NCBI GenBank assembly: GCA_034509735.1
Contig: JACGWO010000010.1
Location: 4,030,001-4,094,000 of the forward strand
Reading direction: 5' to 3'
Length of the DNA stretch: 64,000 bases
Origin: Sesamum alatum
Lineage: Eukaryota > Streptophyta > Magnoliopsida > Lamiales > Pedaliaceae
Part shown: positions 13,601 through 26,925 of the stretch, piece after piece
How positions within the stretch are numbered: position 1 is the stretch's first letter
Layout of the letters: every line of letters begins with the position of its first letter
Position numbers and translations under genes: made by a program
Notes under the pieces: generated by a model
Seen by the model: the letters and a program-made list of their open reading frames with translations, nothing else
Databases searched by the model: none
Told to the model about the DNA's origin: nothing

Positions 13601-16600
13601 TTGAATCTCATACATCCCTAAATCAAGTAAATTATGAACCAAAAAATACACCTGTTTCAAGAAAAGTGATTATTTAATTTCAAGCAACGGTTCGTTGTTT
13701 CATGCAAAACCTCACTCAAAGGTTAAATCTGGAAATGATTTCAAGTTAACCGGATTAATCCAGTTTCAAATACTTGTTGTCCTGGAACTGCAAATATATT
13801 CTTTCCTAGAGAATATACAGGATTAGACACCTTCAAGGAAGTGCTGGTATTGGATTGATAAGAGAACAATAGCTGTTAACCAATAGAAAACCCGCAAATT
13901 GAAGGCTTTATAATCATAAACCTTCAGAAGGTCCCTAAAAGATAAGACAAAACCACCAAATAAAAGTGTTTCTCTGAAATCAGATATCGTGAAGATTGTA
14001 TTAAGATATAATCATCGTAAAAGCTAGAATAATGAAGCAAAACTTAATCTGATGGCAGTTTGCATCACAGTAGTCTACTGTAAAGTGTACTCAAGAATTC
14101 TAGATTCTTCCATGTGAATATCTCCGAAACTTATACGTGTTCAAATATAACTCCACTGTAAAGTGTACTCAATAATTCTAGATTCTATCCAGATGAATGC
14201 CTCCGAAACTTATACATATTCAAATATAACTCCGTCGACATCATCTCATGATTAAAGAAGACTTACTTTGAGATAATCAATAATCATCTCAGGCGTGAAC
14301 TTCTGTGTGAGCCCAGCTGGTGGCTTGCTTGAGTTCGAGTCTTCAACTAATTTGTGAAGAAGCTTGAGTGCTTCACGATGCATGGCATTGCACTTATAAA
14401 GTTCTAGCAAACAAACATACTGATTCTTCTCCTGCAGAAACTCCTCACATATTCTTACATCACAATAATTAAGACCCCTAAGTAGTTCCAGAGCTGCTGA
14501 AGCTTGTCCTGTCAATAGAAGAGCCTGAAGTAATGCAGTGTCAAGTATAGCTGCCGTGTCCCTAGCTACTGAGCTGATAGGTATATTAGCTCGACCCTGT
14601 GAGATCCAGAAAATAAAAAATGACATGTAAATGACAAACATCAAAATAATAATAAGGACTTAATGGAGCTATTAAATGTTGAAGCTATCTGATGATACCA
14701 GGCATGCTAAACTTTAGAAATATCACTGCAAAAGTTAAAATTGGTCATATTGCTTCTGAAAGCACTCTGGATTCATGGCACATCTGGGATAATACATGCA
14801 GAAATCTTGATAGCATACACATTCATGAACAGAAGAAATGGTACAGATTCCGCAACCCACATGCTATTCTGTTGAGTTCCTAATACACATAGACAGACAC
14901 ATGTAAAAGGGATTACATGCATGCATATGATGACTGTGACATACACAATTTTCATTTGATGTGGCCATAACTTACATAAATCCAGATAATGTGATAACAT
15001 CGGCATTTTCTGACAAGTGCTGAAAGTTCAAGATTCTTAACCATTTGTAAACCTGAGTTGCCATTTGCAAACAGTTACACTGGAAGTGTGTGATTAAGAT
15101 AAGTAGCATCTTTCTAACTTACTGCATGAAAAGAAAATTTTTTAATATGCCAGTCAAGTATAACTTCCTTAATCTCCTTTCATAAAGTTCAAATCCTCCA
15201 ATTCAAGCCACAACTATAATAAACCAAAGCTGTAGCAAAGCATGCATTATTCACACCACTGTCACTTACTCATCCATCCTACTGTTTCTCTTTGTATACT
15301 CAACTTCCACTATGACAGTATCTTAGCAAGTAATGACAAATGAAAAACTTACAAATGTCTCCATTAATAACTATTTGACTTTTGTCCCTAGATTTAATCT
15401 TCCAGCATCTCAAACAACAAAGTACAGAAAAGAAAAGCAAAAACCCTTACCTTGCTAGGTTTCTTTGGCCGACTGTTACCACCGTATGACACAAAATTAT
15501 TTCCTACAGCGTCTGAAACAGCCTCCTCAGTTCCCTCTGCAGCAGCCTTTTCAACAATACCATATCTCTTCCTCTGCAAGAACTTAATGAGAGCCATCAG
15601 AGTATTGTGGCTCATTTTCTTGGATTCAAGATCCGTACTTTCAGCAGAATCCAGAGCATGAGGAAATGAAGATTCCAGATCATCCGACATGCCAGAGGAA
15701 CCTCTTGAGAGCTCTGGAGCATCAGCGCTCATATCCATGTATCTCTCTGGTTCAGGTATAAAAGATGATTTGGGAAGAATGATAGATGGATACAAAGAAA
15801 GCACATAATTGATTTCCACTTGAGATGCCAAAAAATGTTCCATGGCCTCCTCATAGCTCCCATTCTCAAACAAATAGTGAGCATATCTGTATATTTAATG
15901 AATCAACATAAATTTTGCACATGTAATAAGTAATGCATAGCAGTATATACACCACATAACTTGATTTTCAGTTCATCGTATGTGAATCAACATGAGATAG
16001 TGCTTATTTAATATGTATCCATAATTGAACAGCAGGTTTGCTAGTTTCCATGAATGTTTTCACTTCTGAAATCTTGAGCAGCCTGCAAGACTTTGTACGT
16101 TATATCATTTACTGCATTCACCGTACACATTTTAGATATTAACTTTTTCATCGTAAGAAGTCGATAATGACCTTGATCATCAAATTGCTGGATTATTCCC
16201 TAGCTTCTTTTTATATATGTTTTCATATTAACCAAGGGCAACTGGAAACAGCAAGCTCAGAAAACCCAAAGGACAAGGGTATATATTTACCTAATATGAA
16301 TTGACTGCTCCTTTGCTGCTCGAAGGTTTGAATCTTCTGGAGGAAGTAACTTGCACAAAGCCAGCGCTTCCTCAAAATTGCCGGAAGCTGTTAGTTGTAC
16401 AATCTGGTTTATGAAATACAGTACAGTCATTGCAATTTTACTGGTCATGGTGATATCCTATGCTAGTCTAAACATTCAAGTTAAGAAAAGCTTCCTCAAA
16501 AAGCCATTATCCATTCTAGAGTTTTTTTTCACATTTTTAACAGTACTTTCTCAATTTAGTATTCTTTTTCATTCAAAAAGCCGCATGAGTGAGTGGGAAA

Positions 16601-19600
16601 TTTAAGAGTTACTATTTCTCATAAGATCTCATTAAGAACACCATATATCTTTCTCCAAAGCATTCAGCTCTTACGAATACTATGTCACTTCATAGGTAGC
16701 TTTACATATTACATCACTCAGAAACTAGAAATTGCATACATCACAAATAAGCATGTCATATCTTGATTCAATCTAATGATATGCACACAGTCAACCTTGA
16801 GATATAAGAATGACAAGATTAACAGCTTGAGACATGTATCAGATCGCCAAAAACTATGACTTACATAACAAACTCATAATTAGAAAGTGGGTGCAATTTT
16901 TCACAAAGAGATATACCTGCGCACCAAGAGGAACAGGAAACAAGCCATAAACAGAATTCTCTAGTGCTACAATTATAACATGGCTGCTTTGGAGGAGCCG
17001 GCGAACATTGCGGAGAACAACTGTTTGGATCAGTGGATAAGGATCACGAAGAGAACGTATCTGCAAATCCAAAAATTAGAACTGTAAATGCTTTAAGCAT
17101 TTTTATTCGACAATGGAGAAAGAGTAAGAAAGATGGTTAAGCTACCTCAACGTGTCTTGGTAAGAGTCCTATTGCATATGGCTTCTCAACAACAACTGCT
17201 GCAGGAGCCTCTGACCAGCAAATCCTGCCTTCCTGAAGAAGTTTCCCATTTTGGTCCACAAACACTCCAATATTATCCTGAAGAAAATTGAGAAAACTAT
17301 CACCATTTACTAGGGAAACAGCTAAAGGCATTTTTTTTATGAAAACAAGTTACATTAAATAGTTGTAAGTTGTAGACTGAGCTTCCAAAGTAAAACGAAA
17401 ACAATCTGTGCTGAAAAGAAAGAAGAAGGAATGAAGTTGACTCGACCAATATAAAAATGTATCAGAAGGAAAAGGTCACCCATGCGACACACTTTGTGCT
17501 AAAAAGATCGAAGCAACACTTGTTGCATAACTGCATTTTCACCCCAATAACATCTCCTTATAGCAGGCTAGGTTTTGACAACACAGTGCTGTAATATTAC
17601 TCATACACCAATGAGATTAGAATCTAATATATACCATGGCCCCGTTCAATAGATTAACTGAGAGGGACTGATAGTTGAGGGATAGATTGCCAATGTATCA
17701 GTAGCGTTCAAAATATTGTTTGATTGCATATATTTGGAATGTGGATATCCTAAAGATATAGAGTGCTTGTTTGGATCATAGGTTATAAGAAAAGGTAATT
17801 TTGTCTTAAATATCCTTCAGGGATTCTTTACCCTTTATCTGTCAAGGGCAATTTGGTGATATAATATTATAGTATGGGCTGAAATAACCTTGTGATGACA
17901 AATCACACATGTGAGGTGTGATCCAGCATCCAAAAGCCTGTTGATTGGGTAAAGTCTCGTTGATTATTCATGGGCTATCAAGTAGGAAGCAAACAAATAA
18001 TTAGAGTGGTTTGTAGTATTAGGGTGAATAAGGAAAAAGTAAGGTCAGTTCCCCAGACTACTGTGGACAGGAGCGGTATGAAGATGACCTTGCTTTAACT
18101 GCAGCGGAGGGGAAGTAGTAGAATTTGCTTTTGGTGTCTTCCTCAAAGCAAGCTACTAATATCTTTGACTTTCAAATAATAATGGCCAAATTATGAAAAT
18201 GTGGGCAATGTTCGCCGTCTTACAGATTTAATTTAGGGCAGCCATATTTATGCAATGCTCAATCATGCCTCTAGAAGCTCAATGAGCACCTAGTCTCCAC
18301 TGCATTGCCAAATATTGAAGATAACCCAACTTTCATTAATCCAATGAGTAAAAAGAAAGACATGATAAGCCTACCACAACCATGAAAATACTAGATATGG
18401 CCACATCAAAGTTACCACTACTCAGTAAAACATTGCTAGAAAATTATAATTCTTCATTACATGAAGTCACATACCAAATGCTACAGTACACGTAGCAGTG
18501 CAGTATTTCTACCAGGTGAAGGAGATCTGAGTTCAGTCTGCCAATAACTTATATACTGTTGAAACAACCAGCAGACCACAAATAAAAGTTTCAATCGTAA
18601 GAAAAACTCTGGCAACCAGGGATTGGTTCATGTAACATTTGGCTCCAGACATGGACAGAGCCACACACAATATATAAATTCCAGTAATCTGCAAGCACAC
18701 CAAACAGGCTGACAAGATTTCAATTTCTTGTCTTCCTGATTCAAGGACAGTAACTTTCTCTAGGTAACAGTACAAAGCATTTCATGAAATCAAGCTGGAT
18801 TCTTCTTGAGGCTAAAGACTTCATCATAGAAGTTCTGAAAACACTTTATCCATTTAATTTTCCTCATTCCAATAGTTTAGGGAGATCAGCAGAACATCTT
18901 TTCCTAAATCATTCTTCTTTTTCAATGAAAACACCAAGAGAAGAAGAAAAATGTATGGTTGCAAAGGTTATTTTAGCAAAAGCCATCAAAACTTTCAATT
19001 CAAAGGTAGGAAAAGTTAATTTAGTTATTGACAAGCAAGGAAAAGGAAAAAGATAACAGAAAGAAAGGATATCTATGTGTCATTTGCCAACACTTCATTT
19101 ACTCAATATTCAAATTAAATCTGATCGCTCAGAGATGCAGGGCCAAGAGGTTGCACTTTGAGCTTTCAAGGGCTCATTCAGGATTTGCTCTAACCCTTAG
19201 TAAAGTTGATATTTGAGTATTAGATAGGAGTAACTTGTAAACCAATGAGTTGATCTTCTAACGAGAATCGAAGCAAAGATATATATTACCTTCCCTAGAA
19301 GAAGCTCTCCTGATGGAAGAGACACTACTAGAGGTGGGGCAATCCTCCCTGATGGAAACACCTCAGATAGTGCACCATTCATTGAATTTAATATGACATA
19401 CTCTCTCCGGATCCCCAAACATATATTCTCACCACACCATGACATTGATTTGACTGTGTCTGGAACACCAAATTCTTTCACCTCCACAAACCCCCGCCCT
19501 CCTGAACAAGCAGTAAAACTGATGTGAATTAGATTTCTACATTCCAGAAGAAATACCAATATCCAAAATATTCAGCAACAAGTCTGATATTAGTCCCAAA

Positions 19601-20714
19601 ACCAGACCTGCAGTCGCGACCCCACATGATATGCTTGATTGAAAATTACTGATCTATTAAGCCGTGAATCATTGTGGTGGAGTAAGGTAATGAAAACTAA
19701 CCTCCAACGCAGTGTAAAGAATACTTCGCAACGCTAAAGAGGTAGCACCAAGCCAGGAAGGAGGATTATGATTTTAGTCAATTAATCAAAAATGGTTTAG
19801 GAGAAAGTTTGTTCTTGTGATCAATAGATCAAATCATACAAAATCCACATCCTATTCTGTTTACTTTCTGAGGTAATACTCACATAATGATGCTTTGTTT
19901 AACTTGAAAAATATACTTGAGCATATCAAGGGCAAAAAAACAGCACCGTAATAGATGACTAGGAATCCAACTCTAGAAATCAAGCAAATAAAAATGACAC
20001 CTAAAAGGGCAACTAAACTTCATGTTAAAAGTAGCTTTTACCCTAACTTCTAGAGGTATATGATCCAATTCTCGACCAATGTGCAAACAACCATACGCTA
20101 TTGTCCTCTACTAAATGTGGTTGCACTCACTCTAACCCCATCAACTACCGGCAAGAACCTAATAAAATCCTAAGAAACAAGGATTTAAACTTACAAATAT
20201 ACCCAACAAATACATAGAACACCAAACCAGCCGAATTTCATTTCAAAGAAAACGAAAATTCACCATCGTGTCTAAAAATGCAAACCCTCTTCTGCCGCGC
20301 AAAGCAGAGAAAACCTCGCCTGTCGTCCCAAGAATAGGCGTTGGCGCCCTTGGCTTTGGTAATCACAGCCAAAGTCTCCAAATTGGGCAGCCTATGAAAG
20401 GCGATCGACTCGGAGAGCGAGAGAAGGAGCTCCCGCGACTTGAGCACCTCCATTGCGAGCATGGGCTTCTTAGAGAATCCATTAATCGTCCGTTCGAGAA
20501 CATAGGGCTCCTTCTTGAGCTCTAGGGCGTGGGAATAGAACTCGGAAGGCGACGAGGGAGATCGGTGGTCGCCGGCTGAGGATTCGGGAGCGTAGATTCG
20601 GAGGGAGCCGTCGGAGCAAGAGAGGAGAAGGGAGGAGCCGTAGGATTCGATGGCGTCGATTCTGGCGGAGGAATTGGGAAGGAGCTGGAAGGAATCGTAG
20701 GCGCTGTGCACCAT
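10611..20714 (-). CDS. VPS39: VPS39/VAM6, HOPS tethering complex subunit
   Basis: Twelve exons join in frame to 1007 aa: 20714-20264, 19501-19290, 17277-17146, 17060-16917, 16403-16291, 15886-15451, 14596-14267, 13411-13190, 12905-12663, 12086-11646, 11482-11384 and 10811-10611 (TGA). The length matches the roughly 1000-aa plant family. The start MVHSAYDSFQLL is the conserved N-terminus of plant VPS39. Residues from about 15 to 280 form the CNH/beta-propeller region (LLSLSESIAFHRLPNLET, KGANAYSWDDRRGFLCF). A long alpha-solenoid with clathrin-type repeats follows (from about residue 500, e.g. AALELLRGLNYCDVRI). The C-terminus carries the Vps39_2 zinc-binding end: C962-x2-C965 and H985-x2-C988. 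In the family this protein bridges Rab7 on late endosomes or vacuoles to the HOPS core for vacuolar fusion. All introns seen are GT-AG. Intron 1 (763 bp) and intron 2 (2 kb) are the 5' introns; intron 11 carries a 20+ nt poly(G/C) run at about 11332-11353. Confidence 0.96.
14078..14233. repeat. 78-bp tandem duplication in VPS39 intron 8 region
   Basis: Two adjacent copies begin 'ctgtaaagtgtactcaa' at 14078 and 14156. They run through 'attctagattct', 'ctccgaaacttatac' and 'tcaaatataactcc'. The copies differ at a handful of sites. They lie just downstream (on +) of the exon boundary region between 13411 and 14267, so they are intronic. Confidence 0.8.
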
Positions 20715-22141
20715 CTTCTTTTCTCCAGTTTTCTTTTTTGTGTGTAGACAGACACGTCTGTCTGAGTCTGACAAAGGAGGAGATTTGGGGGTGCAAATAC
20801 GACGTCGGATTGGGGGGTGTTCTTGATTTTGGGAGTAGTTGTTACTGTTAGAGAGATGGAGAGGAAGGGGTTGTCCCGCGCTTTTTAACTTTCTATTTTG
20901 GTCGGGTTCGTTTGGAAATTTGGATTTGGACACTTCTCCCTTTGTTTGTTTCCTATAAATTAAATTCCATTATAGCTTTAAAATAAATTAAATTATTTGA
21001 TATTCGAAATCAAAAAAGAGCAGTTCGAAAGGAAAGTTAAATTTTTACTGTAAAAATATCAAGAGATCAAGCCTGCGTGGTTTGAATTATCATGTAATTA
21101 TCAAATTACCTATAGCTAGTAAATTGTATCAACAAATTAGTAATTGGTGAGGGTGTAAAATTGATTTTATATATCTCCGTATTTATGACTAGCATAATAT
21201 AAATACTTCATAATTTCATTGTAAAGAGGACTTTTTGGAAGGAGATCAATTGGAGAGTACGAGACTAAGAATTTCTGGATTGCAAAGTGTGGAACGTGCT
21301 TTAGTCACAAACTTCTCGTTTTTTCCCCATAAATATCGTAAAATTTTATTTGAATTCTAATAGTAAAATTTAATGTATTAAGTTAGTATTGAAGTGTTCA
21401 TTCAATAAGTTTTTAAGTTTGACTCAAACTCGATTCAATTAGGTAACTCAAGATAAAATATACTTTGTCCCATTTATTTTTTACTATTAGATTGTATAAA
21501 CGGTTCGATGCACTCAATAAAGTATTCACTTTGCATTATGGAGACTTGTTTCTAAGCTAAGAGTTCGATACTAATTATAGTTTGGGCTGGATAACTCAGC
21601 CCACCTAAATAGGTGGATTGGGCTATCCAACCCAAACAACCTAAGTAAATATAGTATAATTAATACAATATTTTATTTTATTTTATTTTATCATATCACT
21701 CAAATAACTCATGTCACAAAGTAAACAAAGCCTTAGAAAATATTAAAGTACTTGAATTCGACACATATTCAATTTAATTGAAAGTCTTTTGAGTTCGATT
21801 CAATTACTAATCAGCTAAGCTCAAATACAATTTTTAATGAGCAAATTACATTGACACCTCTTAAAGTTAAGTATATCAAAAGTTTACCAAAACAAATCCA
21901 GATACAATTTCCAAATAGCAGACCGTTCCAGCTGCAAAAGGTGAATTTCAACAGCCCAGAAACGTTATCAAACAAGAGAAAAGATGTAGGTGGAAGCATA
22001 AGCTGTTCCATTTCTCTCTTCCCATGCAAGAATGCAAGTTTCGTGGCGGATTTCGATGTTTCTCGCGTGGCAGCCTGCTCATTAGTATTAAGATGGGTGC
22101 ACTACAAGTATGTTGGAAATACATCCTGATAAATGAACAGC
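20715..22141. other. Intergenic between ARL2 (3' end) and VPS39 (5' end)
   Basis: Both neighbouring genes are on the minus strand. The stretch should hold the ARL2 3' UTR and the VPS39 promoter and 5' UTR. It is AT-rich and contains the hairpin at 21580-21637. The open frames here overlap without coding features. Confidence 0.6.
21580..21637. repeat. 27-bp inverted repeat (hairpin)
   Basis: The arms 'gtttgggctggataactcag' (21580 onward, continuing to 21606) and the complementary arm at 21611-21637 match at about 22 of 27 positions around a 4-nt loop. This looks like the core of a foldback or small MITE in the VPS39 upstream region. Both arms use the 'tgggctggat' and 'agccca' type motifs often seen in plant MITE ends. 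Confidence 0.55.
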
Positions 22142-24519
22142 CTAATCAAGCATGTAAATTCTCGAGGCAATGTCTTGAACCAACCAATCAAACCCTTCAA
22201 GCAGCCCTTCCCCGGTGTATGCGCTACATCCCACAATTTTCCAGTGTCGGCTTTTATCCATGGCTTCCAAGTTGAGCACCTGATGAAACAGGTAATCCTA
22301 ATCGAGTTAGAATTTCAGGGGGGGAAACTTGAAGAAGTGGCGCACAAAGAAAATGTTGTCATTTCTGTCAAAGTTCAGCTCCATCAGTTTTCGTCCTTCT
22401 TGAGATGATGGATATGGGTTAGAAATAAGATCATTATTCTCCTATTGCATTAACATGAATAAAAGGTTTTTAGGGTATCAGTGGTCACAATTCAGCTATT
22501 GCCTTAGACTGGAAGAGGGTGTTTCTTTGCTAACGTGACAACCTAATGTAGAAACCATGTACAGATGCTAGAATGAACAAAGTGGTGGCAAAATAGCTAT
22601 CACAAGGACAAATTTATCGCCAGCCATATGTCTACTGAGACCATCAGTGCCAAAGAAAGATTCGATAAGGTTAATAGTATGCCACAACAATGCCAGGTAG
22701 CTACTTTGAATAAAAGAACGATACGGGGCCAGCTGAATGAAAACAATCCTCACAAAAAAGACTGTCCATGCCTAAATACAATGAGTGCTATATGAAAGAA
22801 GTCTTTATCACTACCTCTAAGATAGTGGTCTGGAATATAAACTTAGTACCGTCTTTGCTGTAAACAAGGCACTTCCTCATTTGTACAATATTTATATTTT
22901 TTCATTGTTAAAATGCAGGGCATGCTTTGGCAAGAAAAATATTTCCAGAAGAATCTGACAAAGTGTGTGTTTGTGCTGTGAGGAAAATTAATTACTCCTA
23001 AAATTTCCATACATCTGCATATATTGCTTGAGGGCATCAAGAATGAGATCTGAGCTCCCAAAAATTTCACCAGAAACCAAATCCACTTCTTTAGTTTTGA
23101 CAAGAACAGAAATCCTCAACACAAAAGGATTACCGCTTAAAAGGTAAAATAGTAGGAGGCAAATAATCTCAAATCCTTACCTTAGCTATCTCATCAGGTG
23201 ATAAAGAACCTTGTATGTCCTGTTTATTTGCAAAAATCAATAATGATGCTCCTGATAGCCTCTGCAGAGAAAAATTTATACCCAGTCAAAGATAACCAAG
23301 AATGCAGACAAGTAAATGTAAAAAACAAGTGAAAGTTTCTTCTCAAATACATTACCTTTTGTCGAACAAGAAACATTAATATCAAAAGATCATAAAAGCT
23401 AGTATATTCATCAATTGTGATTATACTTTAATTTTTAGATTTCATCTTTCTACACATCCCACGATGCGTTCTGTACCTTTACCTAGCAAAAGGAGGGGAA
23501 AAAAAAATTGTCTATGTTTGTGTCATTCTGAATACATGATCAGAAAATTTCAGCATGCTCAGAAGATAGAAGCCTGAATAAGTACCCCATAGTCGCAGTC
23601 CATGCTTACAAAACCAAATCTCAATTAATGTGGATCATTAAACAGCCGATAAAGTAGAAACATGACAAAGGCCATGTCGACATAGTACAATAGTTCTAAT
23701 TCTTATAAAGATCAGCTCTCCAGAACCTGCAGTTAGACAATTCACTCATGGACATTCATGAGAAAGACAGTAAAACAAGTAGTCAAATTACATTAAGGGC
23801 CAAAAACTATCAAATGCACAAAACTGATGTTTCATTTGGATCAAAAGATGCCGTACATTCATAAAACCACGACAAAAGCAACAATACGGAAAAGAGAGAA
23901 TATACCTCTTCTTTGAGAAGATTATCCAACTCATATTTGCAATCATTCAGTCTTCTGAGATCTGAACTATCCACCACCCAAACCAATCCATCAGTTTGCT
24001 CAAAATAATTCCTCCAATACGACCTTATCGTTTTCTGCCCTCCGACATCCCATATATTCAATGTATACCTACCAATAACGCCACATTCATCCATAACCAC
24101 AGGTAACTTCAAGAATCAACTAGCTCATCTTTTTCCTATCAACTCAAGAACTAGCTACAAACTATGTAGTTTCTAAGAATACCCACAATAATGAAAAAAG
24201 ACATACTTCTGGTAAGAAATGGTCTTAATGTTGAAGCCAAGTGTGGGGCTGATGACACTGGTGTCTTCACCGTTGATCTTCATCACTATCGTCGTCTTTC
24301 CCGAATTATCAAGACCCCTTTACAATAACCCACAAAAAACACGTGAATTACTGCAAAAGAAACTGCATATACGACTATCATATTTCTCGACACAAAAGTA
24401 AATGAAGAAAGATAAAAAAACACAAAACATTTAGTGGGATTCAGCGGTAATTACACCATGAGAATGCGCATCTCCTTCTCTTTACGCTTGATTTTCCGAA
24501 TTATGCTGAGAAGACCCAT
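22142..24519 (-). CDS. TTN5: ARL2/TITAN5 ARF-like small GTPase
   Basis: Five exons join in frame to 185 aa: 24519-24455, 24317-24207, 24068-23906, 23261-23181 and 22279-22142 (TAG). The start [20 protein letters not shown] is the ARL2 N-terminus. The P-loop is GLDNSGKT (residues 23-30); the switch I threonine lies in SPTLGFN (T47). The switch II motif is WDVGGQ (65-70), the base-specificity motif is NKQD (125-128), and the CSA motif sits at 158-160. The C-terminus is RIYMLD. In the family ARL2 works with tubulin folding cofactors and in prenylated-protein release through PDE-delta; the Arabidopsis orthologue TITAN5 is essential for embryo and endosperm development. The exon 1 donor splits the Val22 codon; taking the upstream GT instead would break the P-loop. 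The gene is complete, with no oddity in the protein. Confidence 0.96.
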
Positions 24520-24856
24520 TCTTTCTCGACCACTCAGAGGCGAGGCAAAGTGCAGGAACAATGTGGGATTTTTCACGTCAACTTTACTTGAATCGAAACT
24601 TTGGAGTGGAGGGAGATGGGATTGAATTGCAGAGGCCGATGCTCTGCTTAGTGATGACGAAACGAAATCAAGAAATTAGGGATCACTTCAAATGAAAGGG
24701 GCAAATAATTCAAATTCATATTACATCAAATATTTTATTTTATTTACCAATATAAATATATTTAATTTGATAGAATTTAACCCAGATTGAAAAATAAATC
24801 AAATTAATAGATACTCACTCGAAAATGATTATTAAAAATTTATTTAAACTTAATTT

Positions 24857-25020
24857 GTTTTTTTTTATAATGAACGATAAATTATTAATTTGAAAATACA
24901 ACAATATTTTTAAAACAACCAACGGTTATTACAATATTCAGTCCACAGTATAACAATATCTCTAATCTACCAACACCAACATTAAAGCAACTAAAGAAAT
25001 AATACAAATATCCTATAAAC
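24857..25020 (-). mobile_element. Truncated SINE (minus orientation)
   Basis: A poly(T) run followed by 'ataatgaacgataaattatt' and 'ttgaaaatacaacaat' matches the tail half of the SINE at 52372-52631 almost block for block ('gttattacaatattcag', 'cacagtataacaa'). The tRNA-like head expected on the right is missing; the sequence changes just before the MULE target site at 25047. Confidence 0.6.
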
Positions 25021-25057
25021 TAAATATTACCCGTATGATTTAAACTCAACTCAAATT

Positions 25058-25217
25058 AACTTATTTATATTTTTATTATAAAAAAAATTACACGTTTGCC
25101 GCAAAAGCGGCAAATTTTGCGGCAAACGTTGCAAAGATATAGTGGGTCGCCAGCCCAGCTGGCGACCCACTATTAAAAATTAAATTTTTTTGTGGGTCGC
25201 CGGCCCAGCTGACGACC
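25058..25217. repeat. Left terminal inverted repeat of the MULE with palindromic hairpins
   Basis: After an AT-rich outer part comes a foldback based on 'acgtttgccgc' and 'gcggcaaacgt' (about 25091-25130). Next is a perfect stem, gtgggtcgccagc, paired with its complement around cca (25142-25170). A second, imperfect copy of that hairpin lies at about 25191-25217. These GC-rich palindromes contrast sharply with the AT-rich surroundings. Confidence 0.85.
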
Positions 25218-25456
25218 CTTTTTTTTTAATTATTTATTATATTTAATATATAATTATATTAAGTGATAATATATTTAATAAGATGTATTAAATCTTATTT
25301 TATTATAAAACTAATTATGATTAATTTATTTCAATAAAATAATGCTACTACAATTTTAAAATTCTTTATAAATAACTAATAAAGAAAAAATTTTACATTA
25401 AAAAAATATAATTACAAAAATTAATAATGTCCGCCTGTACCACAATTACGTCTTTG

Positions 25457-26830
25457 TCATTGTCGCCTAGGTCGTCGTATTTCCGGACTTGTTGGTTCAT
25501 TTTGCTCTTGATCATCAATATCGACATGAACTTGAAGATGACTAGATGATGTTGTAGAGCTCGACCCTATTGGATCACAATATGCACTCCATGATGGAAA
25601 TTGGATAGGTGAAACATTACGTACTGGTGCATATATTTGATTCATGCCAAGGCCAAGGTCAAGTTCAATATTTGTATAATGACCTTCAGTATGTACTGGC
25701 ATGTAAGGAGTCGATTGAAACCAATCATCTTGTTGAGGCGGTTCAGGCACGTAGCAATCTTCAGCAAAAAATTGAGAGGTATGCACAGTAGATGGCCCAA
25801 CTATGTCAACCTCAGGTGTATCTCTTTCTACTGTGCGAGTTGATATCCTGCTATGACTTCGCGTTTGTCTGTGGGATGTGGACGGCACATCATCTTGTGG
25901 CAATGGATTTTGAGGGGCGATACCTTGTCCCATTCGTTGATTTGTTGCAATTTGAACAACATTTTGATATATGTCCAAATGCGTTGTCATTGCTTGACGA
26001 TATGCCTCTAGTTGATCGGGTGTAGTTTCGCAACTTATTCGAAGAGTTTCCATTTGGTCAAGCTAAAGTGAAACGAATATATTATAAGTGTGCAATTTTG
26101 AACGTGTGAAAATATAAAAATATGATTAGAAATAAGTATGTTTTACGTACCACCATTTGCCACGATGTTGCATGTCCAGGTTGGTACCCACTTCCAACAC
26201 GCATTTGAACAGATGATGATATGAAACGACGTGTAATTTCATCATACCACTGCTCATATCCATCTTCTACAGTTATTTCATTGGATATTGGGGGTCGAAG
26301 CACAATTGTCTCATTTCGTCTTTGCCATCGAACAATATATTCGACGTGTCGCTGATACCAATCTGTTCCCACTCGTGATGAACGAGAGATACGATGTAGT
26401 TCCATGTCGTGGTCATTTTGTACTTCTGGGATATTTTGCCTCATCCCGAATTGGCGAAGAACTCATTCAGGACGGTGCATCTCCACAATTGCGTAGAAGA
26501 TTAGAGGACATGATGATGTCCACAATTGTGGGTTGCATTCTTGTGGCAACTCTCCAATGCATTGCAAGCTCATGTCGTAAGGCTGCCAACAAAACTGGAA
26601 TATAGAAAATATTGTAAACTCGAGTTTAATTATTGCTAGTATAAATGTTTAAATCTTTTTAAATACTTGGTCATGCGACATGCAATCCAATACTTCTCTC
26701 ATAGCTCGAATGGTCCGGTGCACTGTTGATGTAAATTTGAGTTTTCCGTTCCAATAGGCACCATATGGTGGCAATGGGAGGACACGGTTCTCATCAATAA
26801 CATAGTGCTCCATCTCAACATAACATTATA
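25457..26830 (-). pseudogene. Plant mobile domain (PMD/MAIN-like) gene, broken by one stop
   Basis: Three exons read on the minus strand. The first ends at 26667 (start unclear, about 26812; encodes PPYGAYWNGKLKF and MREVLDCMSHDQ), then come 26594-26151 and 26062-25457. The joins keep frame. The middle exon has the hallmark PMD blocks: WQPY, the PLIFYAIVEMHRPE segment, VLRQFGMRQNIPE, DWYQRHVEYIVRW, and 'WYDEITRRFI'. A single in-frame TGA at 26463-26465 replaces the arginine normally found between HRPE and VLRQFG, consistent with CGA to TGA decay. The last exon is a low-complexity, Gln/Ser-rich tail. PMD proteins occur both as host genes (MAIN, MAIL1) and inside MULE and gypsy transposons; this copy lies inside a MULE. 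Its 5' portion is absent. Confidence 0.8.
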
Positions 26831-26925
26831 GTTACAATTGGTCTCAATGGATTGATACGAGACCATCCCCAAATCTGTTAACAGTAGATGAGTGATTAAT
26901 AGTAAGATTTGAGGAAGTTGTTCAA

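Noticed and set aside
22988..23170. Minus-strand open frame in ARL2 intron 4 with protein-like residues (e.g. [16 protein letters not shown])
   Set aside because: It has no usable start, is not in phase with exon 4 via a clear splice pair, and the true last ARL2 exon is found intact at 22279-22142. Probably chance.
24453..24457. Upstream GT of ARL2 exon 1 as the donor
   Set aside because: It would remove the Val22 codon and put exon 2 into a frame with an immediate stop; the GT two bases downstream restores [10 protein letters not shown].
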